Shown one piece after another: positions 1 to 9,858 of a DNA stretch of 64,000 bases. The DNA is from an uncultured Treponema sp. Lineage in GTDB: Bacteria > Spirochaetota > Spirochaetia > Treponematales > Treponemataceae. Numbering within the stretch: position 1 is the first letter of the stretch; each line of letters starts with the position of its first letter. A model generated the notes under the pieces. That model saw nothing but the letters and a program-made list of their open reading frames with translations. It had not been told where the DNA came from and did no database searches. A program made the position numbers and the translations under genes. The stretch covers positions 124,001 to 188,000 of the forward strand of contig CAMCRZ010000002.1 in assembly GCA_945877425.1 (NCBI GenBank). Reading direction: 5' to 3'.

Positions 1-1496
1 TAAAACTGCCTGAAAATTTAAATGGCGTAAAAATACATTTTGTAGGTATAAAGGGAACAGGAATGGCTGCTCTTGTTGAAATCTTAAATGCAAGAGGAGC
101 TTTTATTACAGGAAGTGATGTTGGCGAAAGGTTTTATACAGACGAAATCCTTGAAAAGCTGAATATAAAAGTTCTTCCGTTTAGTTTGGAAAACGTTACT
201 AAAGAAACTCAGTTTGTAATCTATTCTTCAGCCTATAATCCGGAAAAAAATCCTGACTTAATTCAGGCGGCAAAACTTAACGTTCCTGTCATGCTTTACA
301 GTGAAGCTTTAGGCGCAATAAGTGAAACTTGCTATAGTGCAGGCATTTGCGGCGTTCACGGTAAAACTACAACTACAGGACTTACAGGCACCTTGCTTAA
401 GGAAGTAAATCTTCCATGCCAGACACTTGCAGGAAGCATAATATCTTCTTTCGGAAATTCCTGTACAATGACAAGCGAAAGCTTAAAAAACAAAAGTGAA
501 GGGCAGAAGTATTTTGTTGCAGAAACCTGCGAATATCAGCGTCACTTTATGGCGTTTTGTCCGAAAAAAATAATTCTTACGGCAGTTGAAAGCGATCATC
601 AGGATTATTATCCTACTTTTAAAGACATTCAGAATGCTTTTGTAGATTATATATGCAGGCTTCCGGAAAAAGGCCAGCTTATTTATTGTGCTGATGAAAA
701 AGGCGCTGCTGAAACTGCAGAAATTGCAAAAACAAAAAGACCTGATATTGAGCTTGTTCCATACGGCGAAAATGCAGACGGCAGTTACAGGCTTACATTT
801 GGAAAAGTTCAGCAGGGAAAGCATTATTTTAAGCTTGACGGATTTGGCGAACTGGCAGTCTGTGTTCCAGGTGATCACAATGTACGTAATGCAGCTGCAG
901 CAGTTGCTTTAACAGCAGAACTTTTAAAAACAGACGGAAAAAATCCTCTTGATTACATTGAAAAAATTAAGTTAGGACTTGAAAAGTTTACAGGCGGAAA
1001 AAGAAGAAGTGAAATCATCGGGAAAGCAAAAACTCCTTCCGGCAAAGAAGTTATTTTTATTGATGATTACGGCCATCATCCTACAGCTATAGAAACAACA
1101 TTAAAAGGTTACCGTGAGTTTTACAGAAATCACAAAATTATAGTTGATTTTATGAGCCACACTTATACAAGAACAGCCGCCTTGCTGGAAGAATTTGCTT
1201 CAAGTTTTTCCAGTGCTGATGTTGTCATCATAAACAAGATTTACGCCAGTGCCAGGGAAAATGCTCAGAATGCAGAAGTTACAGGAAAAATTCTTGCACA
1301 AAAAGCTTCCCGTTACCATAAAAACGTTCATTATGCAGAAGAATTTACTCAGGCAGCAGAACTTGGGTACAGATTGCTTTGCGAGCCTTTGGAAAAAGAG
1401 TACAGTGACGGATACATTTTTGTAACTATGGGCGCAGGTGATAACTGGAAAGCAGGAGTTCAGCTTATTTCCATGTTAAATAAATCAAATAAGTAA
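1..1496 (+). CDS. murC: UDP-N-acetylmuramate--L-alanine ligase, 5' partial
   Basis: Cytoplasmic Mur ligase that adds L-alanine to UDP-MurNAc using ATP, the first peptide step of peptidoglycan precursor synthesis. The reading frame is open to the window edge (codons start at base 3), so the true start lies upstream. The bases before the first ATG at 63 already encode the family's N-terminal nucleotide-sugar motif (HFVGIKGTGMAAL), so that ATG is not the start. Visible motifs are the ATP P-loop (GVHGKTTTTG), the central ETCEYQRHF...ESDHQDYY segment and the C-terminal DDYGHHPTAIETTL motif. MurC rather than Mpl is favoured by these motifs, but Mpl-like activity cannot be excluded by eye. yicC follows 21 bases downstream. 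Confidence 0.9.
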   Translation, partial: KLPENLNGVKIHFVGIKGTGMAALVEILNARGAFITGSDVGERFYTDEILEKLNIKVLPFSLENVTKETQFVIYSSAYNPEKNPDLIQAAKLNVPVMLYSEALGAISETCYSAGICGVHGKTTTTGLTGTLLKEVNLPCQTLAGSIISSFGNSCTMTSESLKNKSEGQKYFVAETCEYQRHFMAFCPKKIILTAVESDHQDYYPTFKDIQNAFVDYICRLPEKGQLIYCADEKGAAETAEIAKTKRPDIELVPYGENADGSYRLTFGKVQQGKHYFKLDGFGELAVCVPGDHNVRNAAAAVALTAELLKTDGKNPLDYIEKIKLGLEKFTGGKRRSEIIGKAKTPSGKEVIFIDDYGHHPTAIETTLKGYREFYRNHKIIVDFMSHTYTRTAALLEEFASSFSSADVVIINKIYASARENAQNAEVTGKILAQKASRYHKNVHYAEEFTQAAELGYRLLCEPLEKEYSDGYIFVTMGAGDNWKAGVQLISMLNKSNK

Positions 1497-1517
1497 AGTA
1501 TAGGAAAAGGTGATTTT

Positions 1518-2387
1518 ATGAACAGCATGACAGGATATGCATACAATGAATCAGTTATTGACGGAACACAAATCAGTGTAGAAATAAGAAGCGTAAACAG
1601 CCGGTTTCTTGATTTGAATATATATATTCCTTCGTATCTGAATCCTCTGGAAAGCAAAATCCGTAAAATTGTCAGCGAAAAAATTATTCGTGGAAAAGTT
1701 GATTTAAGTATCAGAATAAAGGATACAAATTCTACAGCCCAGGTTACAACGGATACAAATCTGGCAAAGCTTTATTATGATGCATTTAAAAGTATTTGCG
1801 AAAAACTTAATCTTCCGGAAAGTGACATTCCACTGTCTTTAATTGTTTCTCAGGAAGGAGTTCTTTCCGTTAACCAGCAGTATGACGCAGAAGCTTATTG
1901 GGAAAAAATAAGTGTTGTCTTTAACAATGCTTTCAATCAGTTTATTACAGACCGTAAGCGTGAAGGGGAAAATCTTAAGCAGGACTTGCTTTTAAAGCTT
2001 GACACTCTGGATAAATGTGCTGATTTTTTTAAGGAATGGCAGCCGAAAATGGAACTGAAATTCCGTGAAATCATAACTAAAAAGTTTACGGAACTTCTTG
2101 GAGATCACGTTGATGAAAACCGCATAATGTCAGAAGTAGCTGCAATGCTTGTAAAGTATACGATAAACGAAGAAATAGTCCGCCTTTACAGCCATCTTGA
2201 CTCTTTAAGAAAAGAAATAAATGAAAACGAAATTCCTGGCAAAAGAATTGATTTTATCTGCCAGGAAGCTAACCGTGAAATAAACACAATAGGAAGTAAA
2301 AATCAGTTTACGGAAGTTGGCGCAATGGTAGTTACAGCAAAAGATGCTTTGGAAAACATCCGGGAACAGATAAAAAATGTAGAGTAG
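1518..2387 (+). CDS. yicC: YicC family endoribonuclease
   Basis: 289 residues, the usual length of the YicC/YloC family, members of which act as endoribonucleases in E. coli and B. subtilis. The N-terminal signature MNSMTGYA...VEIRSVNSRFLDL and the C-terminal DUF1732 signature (GKRIDFICQEANREINTIGSK) are both present. The start has an AAGGTGA-type ribosome binding site a few bases upstream and lies 21 bases after murC, so the two are probably cotranscribed. The cellular role in spirochaetes is not established. The family assignment is firm. Confidence 0.9.
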   Translation: MNSMTGYAYNESVIDGTQISVEIRSVNSRFLDLNIYIPSYLNPLESKIRKIVSEKIIRGKVDLSIRIKDTNSTAQVTTDTNLAKLYYDAFKSICEKLNLPESDIPLSLIVSQEGVLSVNQQYDAEAYWEKISVVFNNAFNQFITDRKREGENLKQDLLLKLDTLDKCADFFKEWQPKMELKFREIITKKFTELLGDHVDENRIMSEVAAMLVKYTINEEIVRLYSHLDSLRKEINENEIPGKRIDFICQEANREINTIGSKNQFTEVGAMVVTAKDALENIREQIKNVE

Positions 2388-2398
2388 CAAATCCACTC
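2372..2398 (-). terminator. Possible terminator of the long minus-strand block
   Basis: Read on the minus strand, GAGTGG-ATTTG-CTACTC forms a 6-bp stem with one G-U pair, and six T residues follow three bases later. It lies about 110 bases beyond the end of the radical SAM gene and overlaps the 3' end of yicC. The stem is short, so the call is tentative. The rest of the 2388-2509 gap holds nothing I can identify. Confidence 0.3.
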
Positions 2399-2509
2399 AG
2401 CTGAAAAATCAATAAGAGAAGTAGAATCGTGCTTTTTATATAACTTTGGTAGACAGAATACACATTATGACGAACTAAACGGATAGCCTTTGTATACTTC
2501 CAGCTGCTT

Positions 2510-5248
2510 TTATTTGCCAAGCATGTCTTTTTCTTTGTCAAAGATATTGCGTTTTTCAATAAGCTCAGCGTTTATAAGTGCAATTTTTTTGTACAAAGTA
2601 AAGAAGTCTGTAGGTGTGTCTGATATTACTATATTGCCGTCTTTTTTAAAGTTCTTGTTGTTTTCCCTCCAGTTTACTTCATCATGTACAGTCCAGCCTG
2701 AAATTTGCGGCTTTGCCAATGTAAGGATTTTTTCTATCTTGAAAAGTTCAAACCATTTTTTTCCGTAAAACTCTTCAAGTAAAGTGCGGAATTTTTTATC
2801 GCTGGAAGGAAACTGGCAGAAGAAATTTTCACTATCTGGAAGTGCATCGAAAAAAGCCTTGTCTTCTTCATCTGCAATAAAATGCTTTTCTGCTGTGCTG
2901 CTTTCTGATTTTGCTGAAAACCTTATTGAACAATCAGTTGATTTGTATGCTTTAAATAAATTAGAATCAAAAAAACTTTTCAACTCTAATTTTTCTGAAG
3001 GTGTATACTTATATATACTACCCCATAATCCCTGGCTTAAAGCTTCTCTTTTTCTTAAAGTTGTTACAGGGAATATAAATGCATTATTCAGCTTAAAGTT
3101 TTCAGGAAGAATAGTATTCATGTTTTTGAGGAAATCTTCGCTTGAAATATTTTCATACAATAAGCATGATGCAATTTCGCTGTAAGAAGGAATTCCTAGT
3201 GTCATTGCACTTGCAAATTCAAGGCGTGGAATGGGATTAAATCCTGATGTAAAGACAAAAGGCATTTTGCTTCTTAAAATGGCTTTGTAGAAAATTTCAA
3301 CTTGCGTAAGGTAAGCTGTAAATTCAGCTGAGTTTTTCCGTGAAAAATCAAAAAGTACTCTGTATAAAACAGGAATGTTGCTTTCAGGGTGAATTTCCGG
3401 CGTTACAAGTGTATTATTTTTTATACTATTTAATAAATTTTCTGTGGTATTTTTATTATTAACCTGTATATTTTTGTTTACATTGCATACTCCGCAAAGA
3501 TGCTGACAGTCAGTTTCGCACTTTTTTGTAAGGATATGATTAAGGGAATTGTTCCACTCCTGTTTTAAATATCCTTTTCCTACGTTCAGTGTAACTGTAT
3601 CCCAAGGTAAAGCTTCTTCCAGGCTCCAATTTCTGTAAATCCATTCCGTTACATTGTAAGGTGCTTCTTCAAAAGCTTTGTTCCAGTACTTGATATTTGT
3701 TTTTAAATGTTCGTCCCAGGCATCAAGACGGGCACCTTTTTTATATGCATTTAGTATTACTTCACCTGCTCTTTCATCGCCACGGCTTAACAGACCTTCC
3801 AGAATTGTAGCATCAAAATTATGCCTGCCGATTTTAAACTTTCCTCTAGGAAGATTTTCAACGATATAATTGATTTTCTTTTCAGCTTTTTCTATGGAAA
3901 TCTGCTTTACCCACTGATAAGGCGTATGTGGTTTTGGTATAAAAACTCCAACGTTTACATTGCACTGGATTCGTGTTTTCTTCTGTAAATCAATAAGGAA
4001 ATCCACAATTGCCTGTTCTTCAGTTTTTCCTGTGTAATCTTCAAAATAATCACCGAAAGGAAGTCCTACCATAAAGTAAAATTTTGCACTGCTCCAGCCT
4101 CTTGACTTTGCTTCCTTTATTATTTCTTCTAAGTGCTGGGCGTAAACTTCTTTGTTAAGGCTAAGCTGCCACATTTCTTCCGGCGTTTCTACTGCAAAAG
4201 TTAAGCCGCTTTTTCTTACTTTAGAAAGTTTTTCAAGAATATCAAGGCTCAGGCTGTTTACTTTTAACGACGGCAGTTGAAAGGAAACGTTGTAACCTTC
4301 ATAGCGCTCATTTAAAATGTCAAGGAGTTTTCCTACTTCCGGAAAATCAGCACTGCTTAAAGAATTTAGGCTTATTTCCCTGTATCCGCCTTCAAAAACA
4401 AGCTTGTCAATTTCATCAATAATAAGATCAAGATTTTTACTGCGGGCTGGTCTGTAATAAATTCCTGCATGACAAAAACGGCAGCCGTTTGGACAGCCAC
4501 GCATTATTTCTACAACGCCATGATCCTGAACTATTTTGCAAGACGGCAAAGGAAAGCAAGTTGAAACTGAAGGAACAAGACCAAAATTTTCCTGAACTGC
4601 CCTTTTTGCCTTTTTTGTTTTTGTCCACATAAAATCTTTTGATTCTATAAGTTTTAATTTTTCTTCCCTTGATGCGCCTTTCTTTTTTAATTCTGCAAGT
4701 TCTTCGCAAAGTGCAAAAAGACCGTTTTCCGCTTCACCAATATAAATTCCATCGAAAAAATCTGCTATTGGAGCCGGATTTGTAACGCCGCATCCTCCTG
4801 CAATTACAATCGGAGAATTTTCCGTGCGCTCATTGTTTTTAAGGGGAACTTTACCTGCATCAAGCATGGCAAGAACTTCTGTAATGCCAAGTTCGTATCC
4901 TATGGAAAAACCTATTACATCAGTGTCACATAAAGCCATACCTGTTTCCAAAGTATACAGAGGAACGTTTTTTTCTTTTAAAAGCTGTTCAAAATCTGTG
5001 TCAGGGGCAAAAACTCTTTCGCAGCGTATGTTTTTACTTTCATTCAGACCGTTGTATATGATTTTAATAGCCTGATTTGACATGGCAATTTCGTAAAGGT
5101 CTGGAAATGCTACTGCAAAGTTTAAAAGGCTGTCATTTTCCTGATGAGATTTTACCGTAATTCCGTACTCACCGCCAAGATATCGTGCAGGAGACTGTAT
5201 TTTGTTTAAACCGGCACCAAAAGTTTCAATACTGTTAATTAAATTCAT
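2510..5248 (-). CDS. B12-binding-like radical SAM protein fused to DUF2344 (TIGR03960/TIGR03936 type)
   Basis: 912 residues. An N-terminal B12-binding-like Rossmann region (about 1-240) is followed by a radical SAM core whose [4Fe-4S] cysteines are C252, C256 and C259 in MRGCPNGCRFCHAG. After a small cysteine-rich linker near residue 600 (CETDCQHLCGVCN) comes a C-terminal DUF2344 domain beginning VLYRVLFDFSRKNSAEFTAYL. In many bacteria the two halves are separate adjacent genes; here they are one chain, a known arrangement. The reaction is unknown; the family is often found near ribosome or cell-division genes. It is the last gene of the cell-shape block, 17 bases after rodA. Confidence 0.85.
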   Translation of the reverse strand: MNLINSIETFGAGLNKIQSPARYLGGEYGITVKSHQENDSLLNFAVAFPDLYEIAMSNQAIKIIYNGLNESKNIRCERVFAPDTDFEQLLKEKNVPLYTLETGMALCDTDVIGFSIGYELGITEVLAMLDAGKVPLKNNERTENSPIVIAGGCGVTNPAPIADFFDGIYIGEAENGLFALCEELAELKKKGASREEKLKLIESKDFMWTKTKKAKRAVQENFGLVPSVSTCFPLPSCKIVQDHGVVEIMRGCPNGCRFCHAGIYYRPARSKNLDLIIDEIDKLVFEGGYREISLNSLSSADFPEVGKLLDILNERYEGYNVSFQLPSLKVNSLSLDILEKLSKVRKSGLTFAVETPEEMWQLSLNKEVYAQHLEEIIKEAKSRGWSSAKFYFMVGLPFGDYFEDYTGKTEEQAIVDFLIDLQKKTRIQCNVNVGVFIPKPHTPYQWVKQISIEKAEKKINYIVENLPRGKFKIGRHNFDATILEGLLSRGDERAGEVILNAYKKGARLDAWDEHLKTNIKYWNKAFEEAPYNVTEWIYRNWSLEEALPWDTVTLNVGKGYLKQEWNNSLNHILTKKCETDCQHLCGVCNVNKNIQVNNKNTTENLLNSIKNNTLVTPEIHPESNIPVLYRVLFDFSRKNSAEFTAYLTQVEIFYKAILRSKMPFVFTSGFNPIPRLEFASAMTLGIPSYSEIASCLLYENISSEDFLKNMNTILPENFKLNNAFIFPVTTLRKREALSQGLWGSIYKYTPSEKLELKSFFDSNLFKAYKSTDCSIRFSAKSESSTAEKHFIADEEDKAFFDALPDSENFFCQFPSSDKKFRTLLEEFYGKKWFELFKIEKILTLAKPQISGWTVHDEVNWRENNKNFKKDGNIVISDTPTDFFTLYKKIALINAELIEKRNIFDKEKDMLGK

Positions 5249-5265
5249 AAAATATCCGTAATCAA

Positions 5266-6579
5266 TTAAAAATCAAGACGCCTGCTGTTTATTCCCATAA
5301 CAAGCGCAATGGCTATCATATTTGTTAGAAGTGCAGAACCTCCGTAAGAAAGAAAAGGCAAAGGAATACCTGTAATAGGCATTATTCCCATCGTCATTCC
5401 TACGTTAATGAAGAAGTGATAGAAAAACATTCCCAATATTCCGCTGCAGATAAAAGTTCCGTAAGAATTATTAGTCTGCTTGATGATGTAAAGAATTCTG
5501 GCAAGCATGGTAAAATAAATTGCAAAGAAAATAATTCCGCCGATAAATCCTGCTTCTTCAGAGAAAATTCCAAAAATAAAGTCTGTACTTCTTTGCGACA
5601 AAAACTTTGTGTGGCTTAACCTTCCCTGCAAAAATCCTCTGCCAAAAAATACACCTGAACCAATGGCGTTCATAGATTGCGTAATCTGCCATCCGCCTTC
5701 CATTTTAGGCATATCAGGTGACAGAAATACTAAAAGACGCTGAATTTGGTAAGGCTTCATTAAATGGTGACTGGAAATTAAAAATGCCAGGAAAAGTGCA
5801 CCTGTAAAAATACCGAAGCCGTATGTAATCCAGTAAAAATATTTTGCTTTGAAAATGATGTGACCCATAACGCTTAAAATCCCGACTGCAAGACTGCTGG
5901 CAATAACTATCATTGTAAGCTGAGGATTTGTAAGGATTCTAAGAATTGAAATAGGTTTTTTGTAAACTATAGTTTCATATTGAGGCAGAACTGTAAATAA
6001 AATGGCAAGGGCACCTGTCAAAGTTAAAATCATAAGATAGCGGATAGGAATGTTTGCCATAAAGCTCATGAAAAGGTAAATGAATATAAAGACAGAAGCT
6101 GTTCCAAAGTCTGGCTGTATTAAAATAAGTCCCATTGGAATTACAAGCATTGGAAGGCTGATTATAAATCTTTTTAAGGGATTCATTTTTTTTGTAATGA
6201 CAAGATAATTTCCGTATGCAAGAATGTAGGCTATTTTAAAAAGTTCAGATGGCTGGAGACTCATAAAGCTAAATCCAATCCAGCTTTTTGCATTATTGAC
6301 TTCTTTTCCGAAAAGTAAAGTATACATGAGGAGCAAAATTCCTGCAGCGTAAATGTAAAACGAATACTTCTGGAATTTTTTGTAATCAAAAATAGGAATT
6401 ATTATCATAAGGACAAGACCAATTCCTGCCCAAAGAAGCTGCCTTATATATTCATCGCTTGTGGAAAAACCGTCAGTATTTACGCCTGAACTGTAAATGA
6501 ATAAAATTCCAATTCCCGTAAGAGTAAAAACCAGAATAAAAAGTAAAAAATCATATAAACTTAGGAGTTTAATTTTCAT
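5266..6579 (-). CDS. rodA: Rod-shape SEDS peptidoglycan glycosyltransferase RodA
   Basis: 437 residues, strongly hydrophobic throughout with about ten membrane spans, typical of the SEDS (FtsW/RodA/SpoVE) family that polymerises lipid II during elongation. Family motifs visible are the LQPSELFKIAYIL segment in the first half, the IQPDFGTASVF segment and the C-terminal GIPLPFLSYGGSALLTN. It overlaps the 3' end of mrdA by 4 bases (ATGA type), so polymerase and cognate transpeptidase are translationally coupled. RodA rather than FtsW is supported by the neighbouring mreBCD and mrdA. Confidence 0.93.
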   Translation of the reverse strand: MKIKLLSLYDFLLFILVFTLTGIGILFIYSSGVNTDGFSTSDEYIRQLLWAGIGLVLMIIIPIFDYKKFQKYSFYIYAAGILLLMYTLLFGKEVNNAKSWIGFSFMSLQPSELFKIAYILAYGNYLVITKKMNPLKRFIISLPMLVIPMGLILIQPDFGTASVFIFIYLFMSFMANIPIRYLMILTLTGALAILFTVLPQYETIVYKKPISILRILTNPQLTMIVIASSLAVGILSVMGHIIFKAKYFYWITYGFGIFTGALFLAFLISSHHLMKPYQIQRLLVFLSPDMPKMEGGWQITQSMNAIGSGVFFGRGFLQGRLSHTKFLSQRSTDFIFGIFSEEAGFIGGIIFFAIYFTMLARILYIIKQTNNSYGTFICSGILGMFFYHFFINVGMTMGIMPITGIPLPFLSYGGSALLTNMIAIALVMGINSRRLDF

Positions 6580-8468
6580 TCTTGACGTCCTCTTCTTCCA
6601 GTTAAATAAACTTTCAAACCAAGTGTATCTAACGCTTCTTTATAAGTTTGTTCGTTAAAGATTCCCTGTATTACAATATTTGCAGCATAAGGTGCATACC
6701 ATTCCCATGTATTTCTTGCTTCTACAAGTACTGCTACTACAATCTGTTCGTCTACAGGAGCATCGTAAGGTGCGTAAGCTACCATCCATGAATGCCACTG
6801 CTCTACATCTTTTCCGTAAACTTCAGCCGTACCTGTTTTGCCTGCAATCTGAACGCTTTTATTTCGCATAGGAATTCTTGGAGTTCCGTCTGTAATTGTG
6901 TAGCGGAGTGCTTCCTGAACTTGTTTCCAGACTTCAGGCTTAGTTTCCAGATGACTTAATACTTCAGGCTTAACCTGCTGGATAACTTCATCTGTAACAG
7001 GATCCCTTACTTCTTTTAAAAGATGAGGCTTATAAATAGTTCCGCTGTTACAAACCATAGCCATCATGTTGGCAACTTGAAGCGGCGTTGCAACAAGATA
7101 TCCCTGACCGATAGACATATTCATTGTATCACCGCCAGTCCATTCCTGCTGCCAGCGGCGCTGTTTCCATTTATCGTCAGGAACAAGACCTGCAGCTTGT
7201 GTCGGCAGGTCAATTTGTGCAGAAGAGCCGAAGCCGAAAGCTTTTGAATATTCACTGATTTTTTCCTGCTTCAGGTAATCACGTCCGATAATCCAGAAGT
7301 AAACATCGCAAGACTGGGCAAGACCGTCTTTCATATTAAGATAGCCGTGACCGTTTCCTTTTATGTGGCAGTTAAAAACTCTTCCGCCGTAATTTATTTT
7401 TCCGGGACATTCAATTACTTTTTCCGCAGGGAAAACATTTTCTTCAAGAAGTGCCGTACACATTATAGTTTTAAAAGTTGAAGCCGGAGGATAAAGACCT
7501 TCCACAGCCCTGTTCATAAGCGGCGAATTGACTTCATCGTTAATATAGGTATTTTTTTTGGAAGTCATATCAGAAGACATTATGTTTGAATCGTAGTAAG
7601 GATAAGAAACCATGGCGAGAATTTCACCAGTTGAAGGCTTAAGTACAACGATTGAACCAAAACGTTCGCCTAAAGTTTCTTCAGCAAGTTTTTGAATCGT
7701 AGAGTTGATTGTAAGGACTATGTTTTTGCCGCTTTCAGGAGGTTTTATTATAGGTGCATCATCAAGAATACGCCCGTGAACATCAATAGTATGAAGAATG
7801 GAACCAGGCCTTCCTTGAAGAAGCTTTTCATATTGCTTTTCAACACCAGCTTTTCCAACTGTAAAAGTTCCGTCGTAGCCGTCATTATATAAAGCCGTAA
7901 TCTCTTTTTCATCGATTTGTCCAACGAATCCTAAAATATGGCTGAAAGAACCTGTTTCTACGTAATTTCGTGTAGGTTTGTTTCTCCATGTAACGCCGGG
8001 AAGATCTGTTTTGTTTTCTGCAATTTCAGTAATAACGGTAAAAGGAACATTGCGCTGTATTTCGTAGGCAGTATAAGAATGATTTAATATTTCAGAACGT
8101 GGAATTTTTTCGTCTATTTCAGATTTTGACATTCCAAGAAAATCTGCAAGACGCATGGCTACAGTGTCGTAATAGCCGTTGGGAATGTCGCCTGGAATAA
8201 TATCTACTGCAAAAGAATCAATATTGACAACAAGAGGAAGGTTTGCATTTCTGTCAAAAATTTCTCCGCGCTGGGCTGGAATAGTTGTCTGTCTGCTGGA
8301 GTTTCTGTCTGCATTTAAACGATATTCATTTCCATTTACAATCTGCAGTGAAAAAAGCCTAAGTGCATAAAGTACGAAAACTACAGAAATAATTACTGTA
8401 AGGATGACTATTCTGTAATTTTTTCTTGCAACTTCATCGTCTTCGTGAAAAAAATTATCAAGCTTCAT
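6576..8468 (-). CDS. mrdA: Penicillin-binding protein 2 (peptidoglycan D,D-transpeptidase)
   Basis: 630 residues. There is a short cytoplasmic tail, one membrane anchor (about residues 19-41), a PBP dimerisation domain (about 60-235) and a class B transpeptidase domain. The active-site serine is S330 in STFK, followed by a SCD motif (SxN box position) and KTGT in AGKTGTAEVYG. It cross-links glycan strands made by RodA in the elongasome, facing the periplasm. The gene overlaps mreD by 4 bases upstream and rodA by 4 bases downstream. The length and order mreB-mreC-mreD-mrdA-rodA are classical. Confidence 0.94.
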   Translation of the reverse strand: MKLDNFFHEDDEVARKNYRIVILTVIISVVFVLYALRLFSLQIVNGNEYRLNADRNSSRQTTIPAQRGEIFDRNANLPLVVNIDSFAVDIIPGDIPNGYYDTVAMRLADFLGMSKSEIDEKIPRSEILNHSYTAYEIQRNVPFTVITEIAENKTDLPGVTWRNKPTRNYVETGSFSHILGFVGQIDEKEITALYNDGYDGTFTVGKAGVEKQYEKLLQGRPGSILHTIDVHGRILDDAPIIKPPESGKNIVLTINSTIQKLAEETLGERFGSIVVLKPSTGEILAMVSYPYYDSNIMSSDMTSKKNTYINDEVNSPLMNRAVEGLYPPASTFKTIMCTALLEENVFPAEKVIECPGKINYGGRVFNCHIKGNGHGYLNMKDGLAQSCDVYFWIIGRDYLKQEKISEYSKAFGFGSSAQIDLPTQAAGLVPDDKWKQRRWQQEWTGGDTMNMSIGQGYLVATPLQVANMMAMVCNSGTIYKPHLLKEVRDPVTDEVIQQVKPEVLSHLETKPEVWKQVQEALRYTITDGTPRIPMRNKSVQIAGKTGTAEVYGKDVEQWHSWMVAYAPYDAPVDEQIVVAVLVEARNTWEWYAPYAANIVIQGIFNEQTYKEALDTLGLKVYLTGRRGRQE

Positions 8469-8974
8469 GAAACTTTCTCCGGATTAAGAAGAAGTCTTTT
8501 TTTGAATATGCTCAGTATCTTGAATATTAAAGGAGTTAAAACTGTATTTAAAACCACTTCTGTAAGAAATAGCCAGGAAATCGGGTTGTAAGAAATAACG
8601 CTGCCAGGAAAAAGCAATGAAAGCACCCACACAACCAATGCCTTGAAAATCGTAACTATAAAGCCTAAAGCTGCCGGTATAAAAATGCCGTTAAGGTTAA
8701 GAGTTTTTGCAAATATTCCGCATAAATAACCTATTAGCGTACGGATGATGCAGTTTAAGCCAAAAGGAGCAGCACTTAAAAAGTCTATGAATAATCCTGA
8801 AATAAAGCCACAGGTTTCTCCAGCAAGTTTTCCGTTGTTGATTGCAATATAAAGAAGGCAAAGCAAAGATAAATCAGGTAAAGCAGGAAGAATTGTAATG
8901 TTTGAAAGAATGGCTGCGTCAAAAAGTGAAGCACAAAGAAAAACTAATGTACTGAAGCATAAAGATTTTAACAT
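8465..8974 (-). CDS. mreD: Rod-shape determining membrane protein MreD
   Basis: 169 residues, almost entirely hydrophobic with five to six predicted membrane spans, the size and character of MreD. The family is poorly conserved, so the call rests mainly on position between mreC and mrdA. The segment GLFIDFLSAAPFGLNCI is a good match to the MreD pattern G...D......G......G. It connects MreC to the inner-membrane elongation complex. It overlaps mrdA by 4 bases. Confidence 0.85.
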   Translation of the reverse strand: MLKSLCFSTLVFLCASLFDAAILSNITILPALPDLSLLCLLYIAINNGKLAGETCGFISGLFIDFLSAAPFGLNCIIRTLIGYLCGIFAKTLNLNGIFIPAALGFIVTIFKALVVWVLSLLFPGSVISYNPISWLFLTEVVLNTVLTPLIFKILSIFKKRLLLNPEKVS

Positions 8975-8992
8975 TCTGACTTTCTCCCGACT

Positions 8993-9856
8993 TTATTCCG
9001 CAACGTAATCTTTGTTGATTTGTGTATTATCTATAACAATAACGTTTTCCAGCCTTGCAAAATCAATAATCGGATCTACTTCAATTAAAAGTGAACTTTC
9101 GTAATCGATTTTTGAAACTTTAGAAATACGTCCTATAGGAATATCTTTAAGGTAATTGTCACTTTCTCCGCTTGTAACGATGATGTCCCCTGTTTGAATT
9201 TCAGATTCAATACTTTTTCTTATGTACGAAAGATCTAGTTTGCTGCTTTTAGCACCCTGCCCTGAAATAATTCCAATGTCACGGGAATTCTGAATTCTTG
9301 CAGAAATATAGCAGTGTGTGTCGTAAACCGGCATGATAAGGCTTGTAAATGCACCTACAGTTACAACTTTACCTACAATGCCCGAATTTCCTTTTTGAAT
9401 TGCAATTACGGACATTCCCTTTTTTATTCCATGTTTTGCGCCTTTGTTTAAAGTAATTCCTGAATAAAGACCGTCAGGATCTCTTCCAATGATTTGTGCA
9501 GAAATGCTTTTATACTGAATGGACTGAGAATAATCCAGCAGTTCTTTAAGGCGTTCGTTTTCTTTTTTGATTTCTGAAACTGACCTTTCAAGATACTCAT
9601 AATCAGCAAGTTTTTTGGAAAGAATTTCGTATTCCTTTTTAAGTTCCGCCATCTCTTTTACAGCAGTTACAGTGCCTGTAAAAAAGTCTGCAACGTAACT
9701 TACACCTTTCTGCATTGAGGAAAAAACAGTAAAACCTACTGAATTAAAGTTTACGACAAATTTTCCGGAAGAAAATCCAAGCATTACTCCGCTTATTATT
9801 AAAAATAATGCAAGGATAAACTCAGAAAACCTGAAGTGAATGGAATTCTTTTTCAT
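8993..9856 (-). CDS. mreC: Rod-shape determining protein MreC
   Basis: 287 residues: one N-terminal membrane helix (about 12-32), a coiled coil (about 65-105, ELKKEYEILSKKLADYEYLE...), then the two beta-barrel MreC domains, including the GLYSGITLNKGAKHGIKKGMSVIA segment typical of the family. It is a periplasmic scaffold linking the MreB filament and MreD to PBP2/RodA. The gene starts 2 bases after the mreB stop and ends 18 bases before mreD, so it is in the same operon. Confidence 0.92.
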   Translation of the reverse strand: MKKNSIHFRFSEFILALFLIISGVMLGFSSGKFVVNFNSVGFTVFSSMQKGVSYVADFFTGTVTAVKEMAELKKEYEILSKKLADYEYLERSVSEIKKENERLKELLDYSQSIQYKSISAQIIGRDPDGLYSGITLNKGAKHGIKKGMSVIAIQKGNSGIVGKVVTVGAFTSLIMPVYDTHCYISARIQNSRDIGIISGQGAKSSKLDLSYIRKSIESEIQTGDIIVTSGESDNYLKDIPIGRISKVSKIDYESSLLIEVDPIIDFARLENVIVIDNTQINKDYVAE

Positions 9857-9858
9857 AC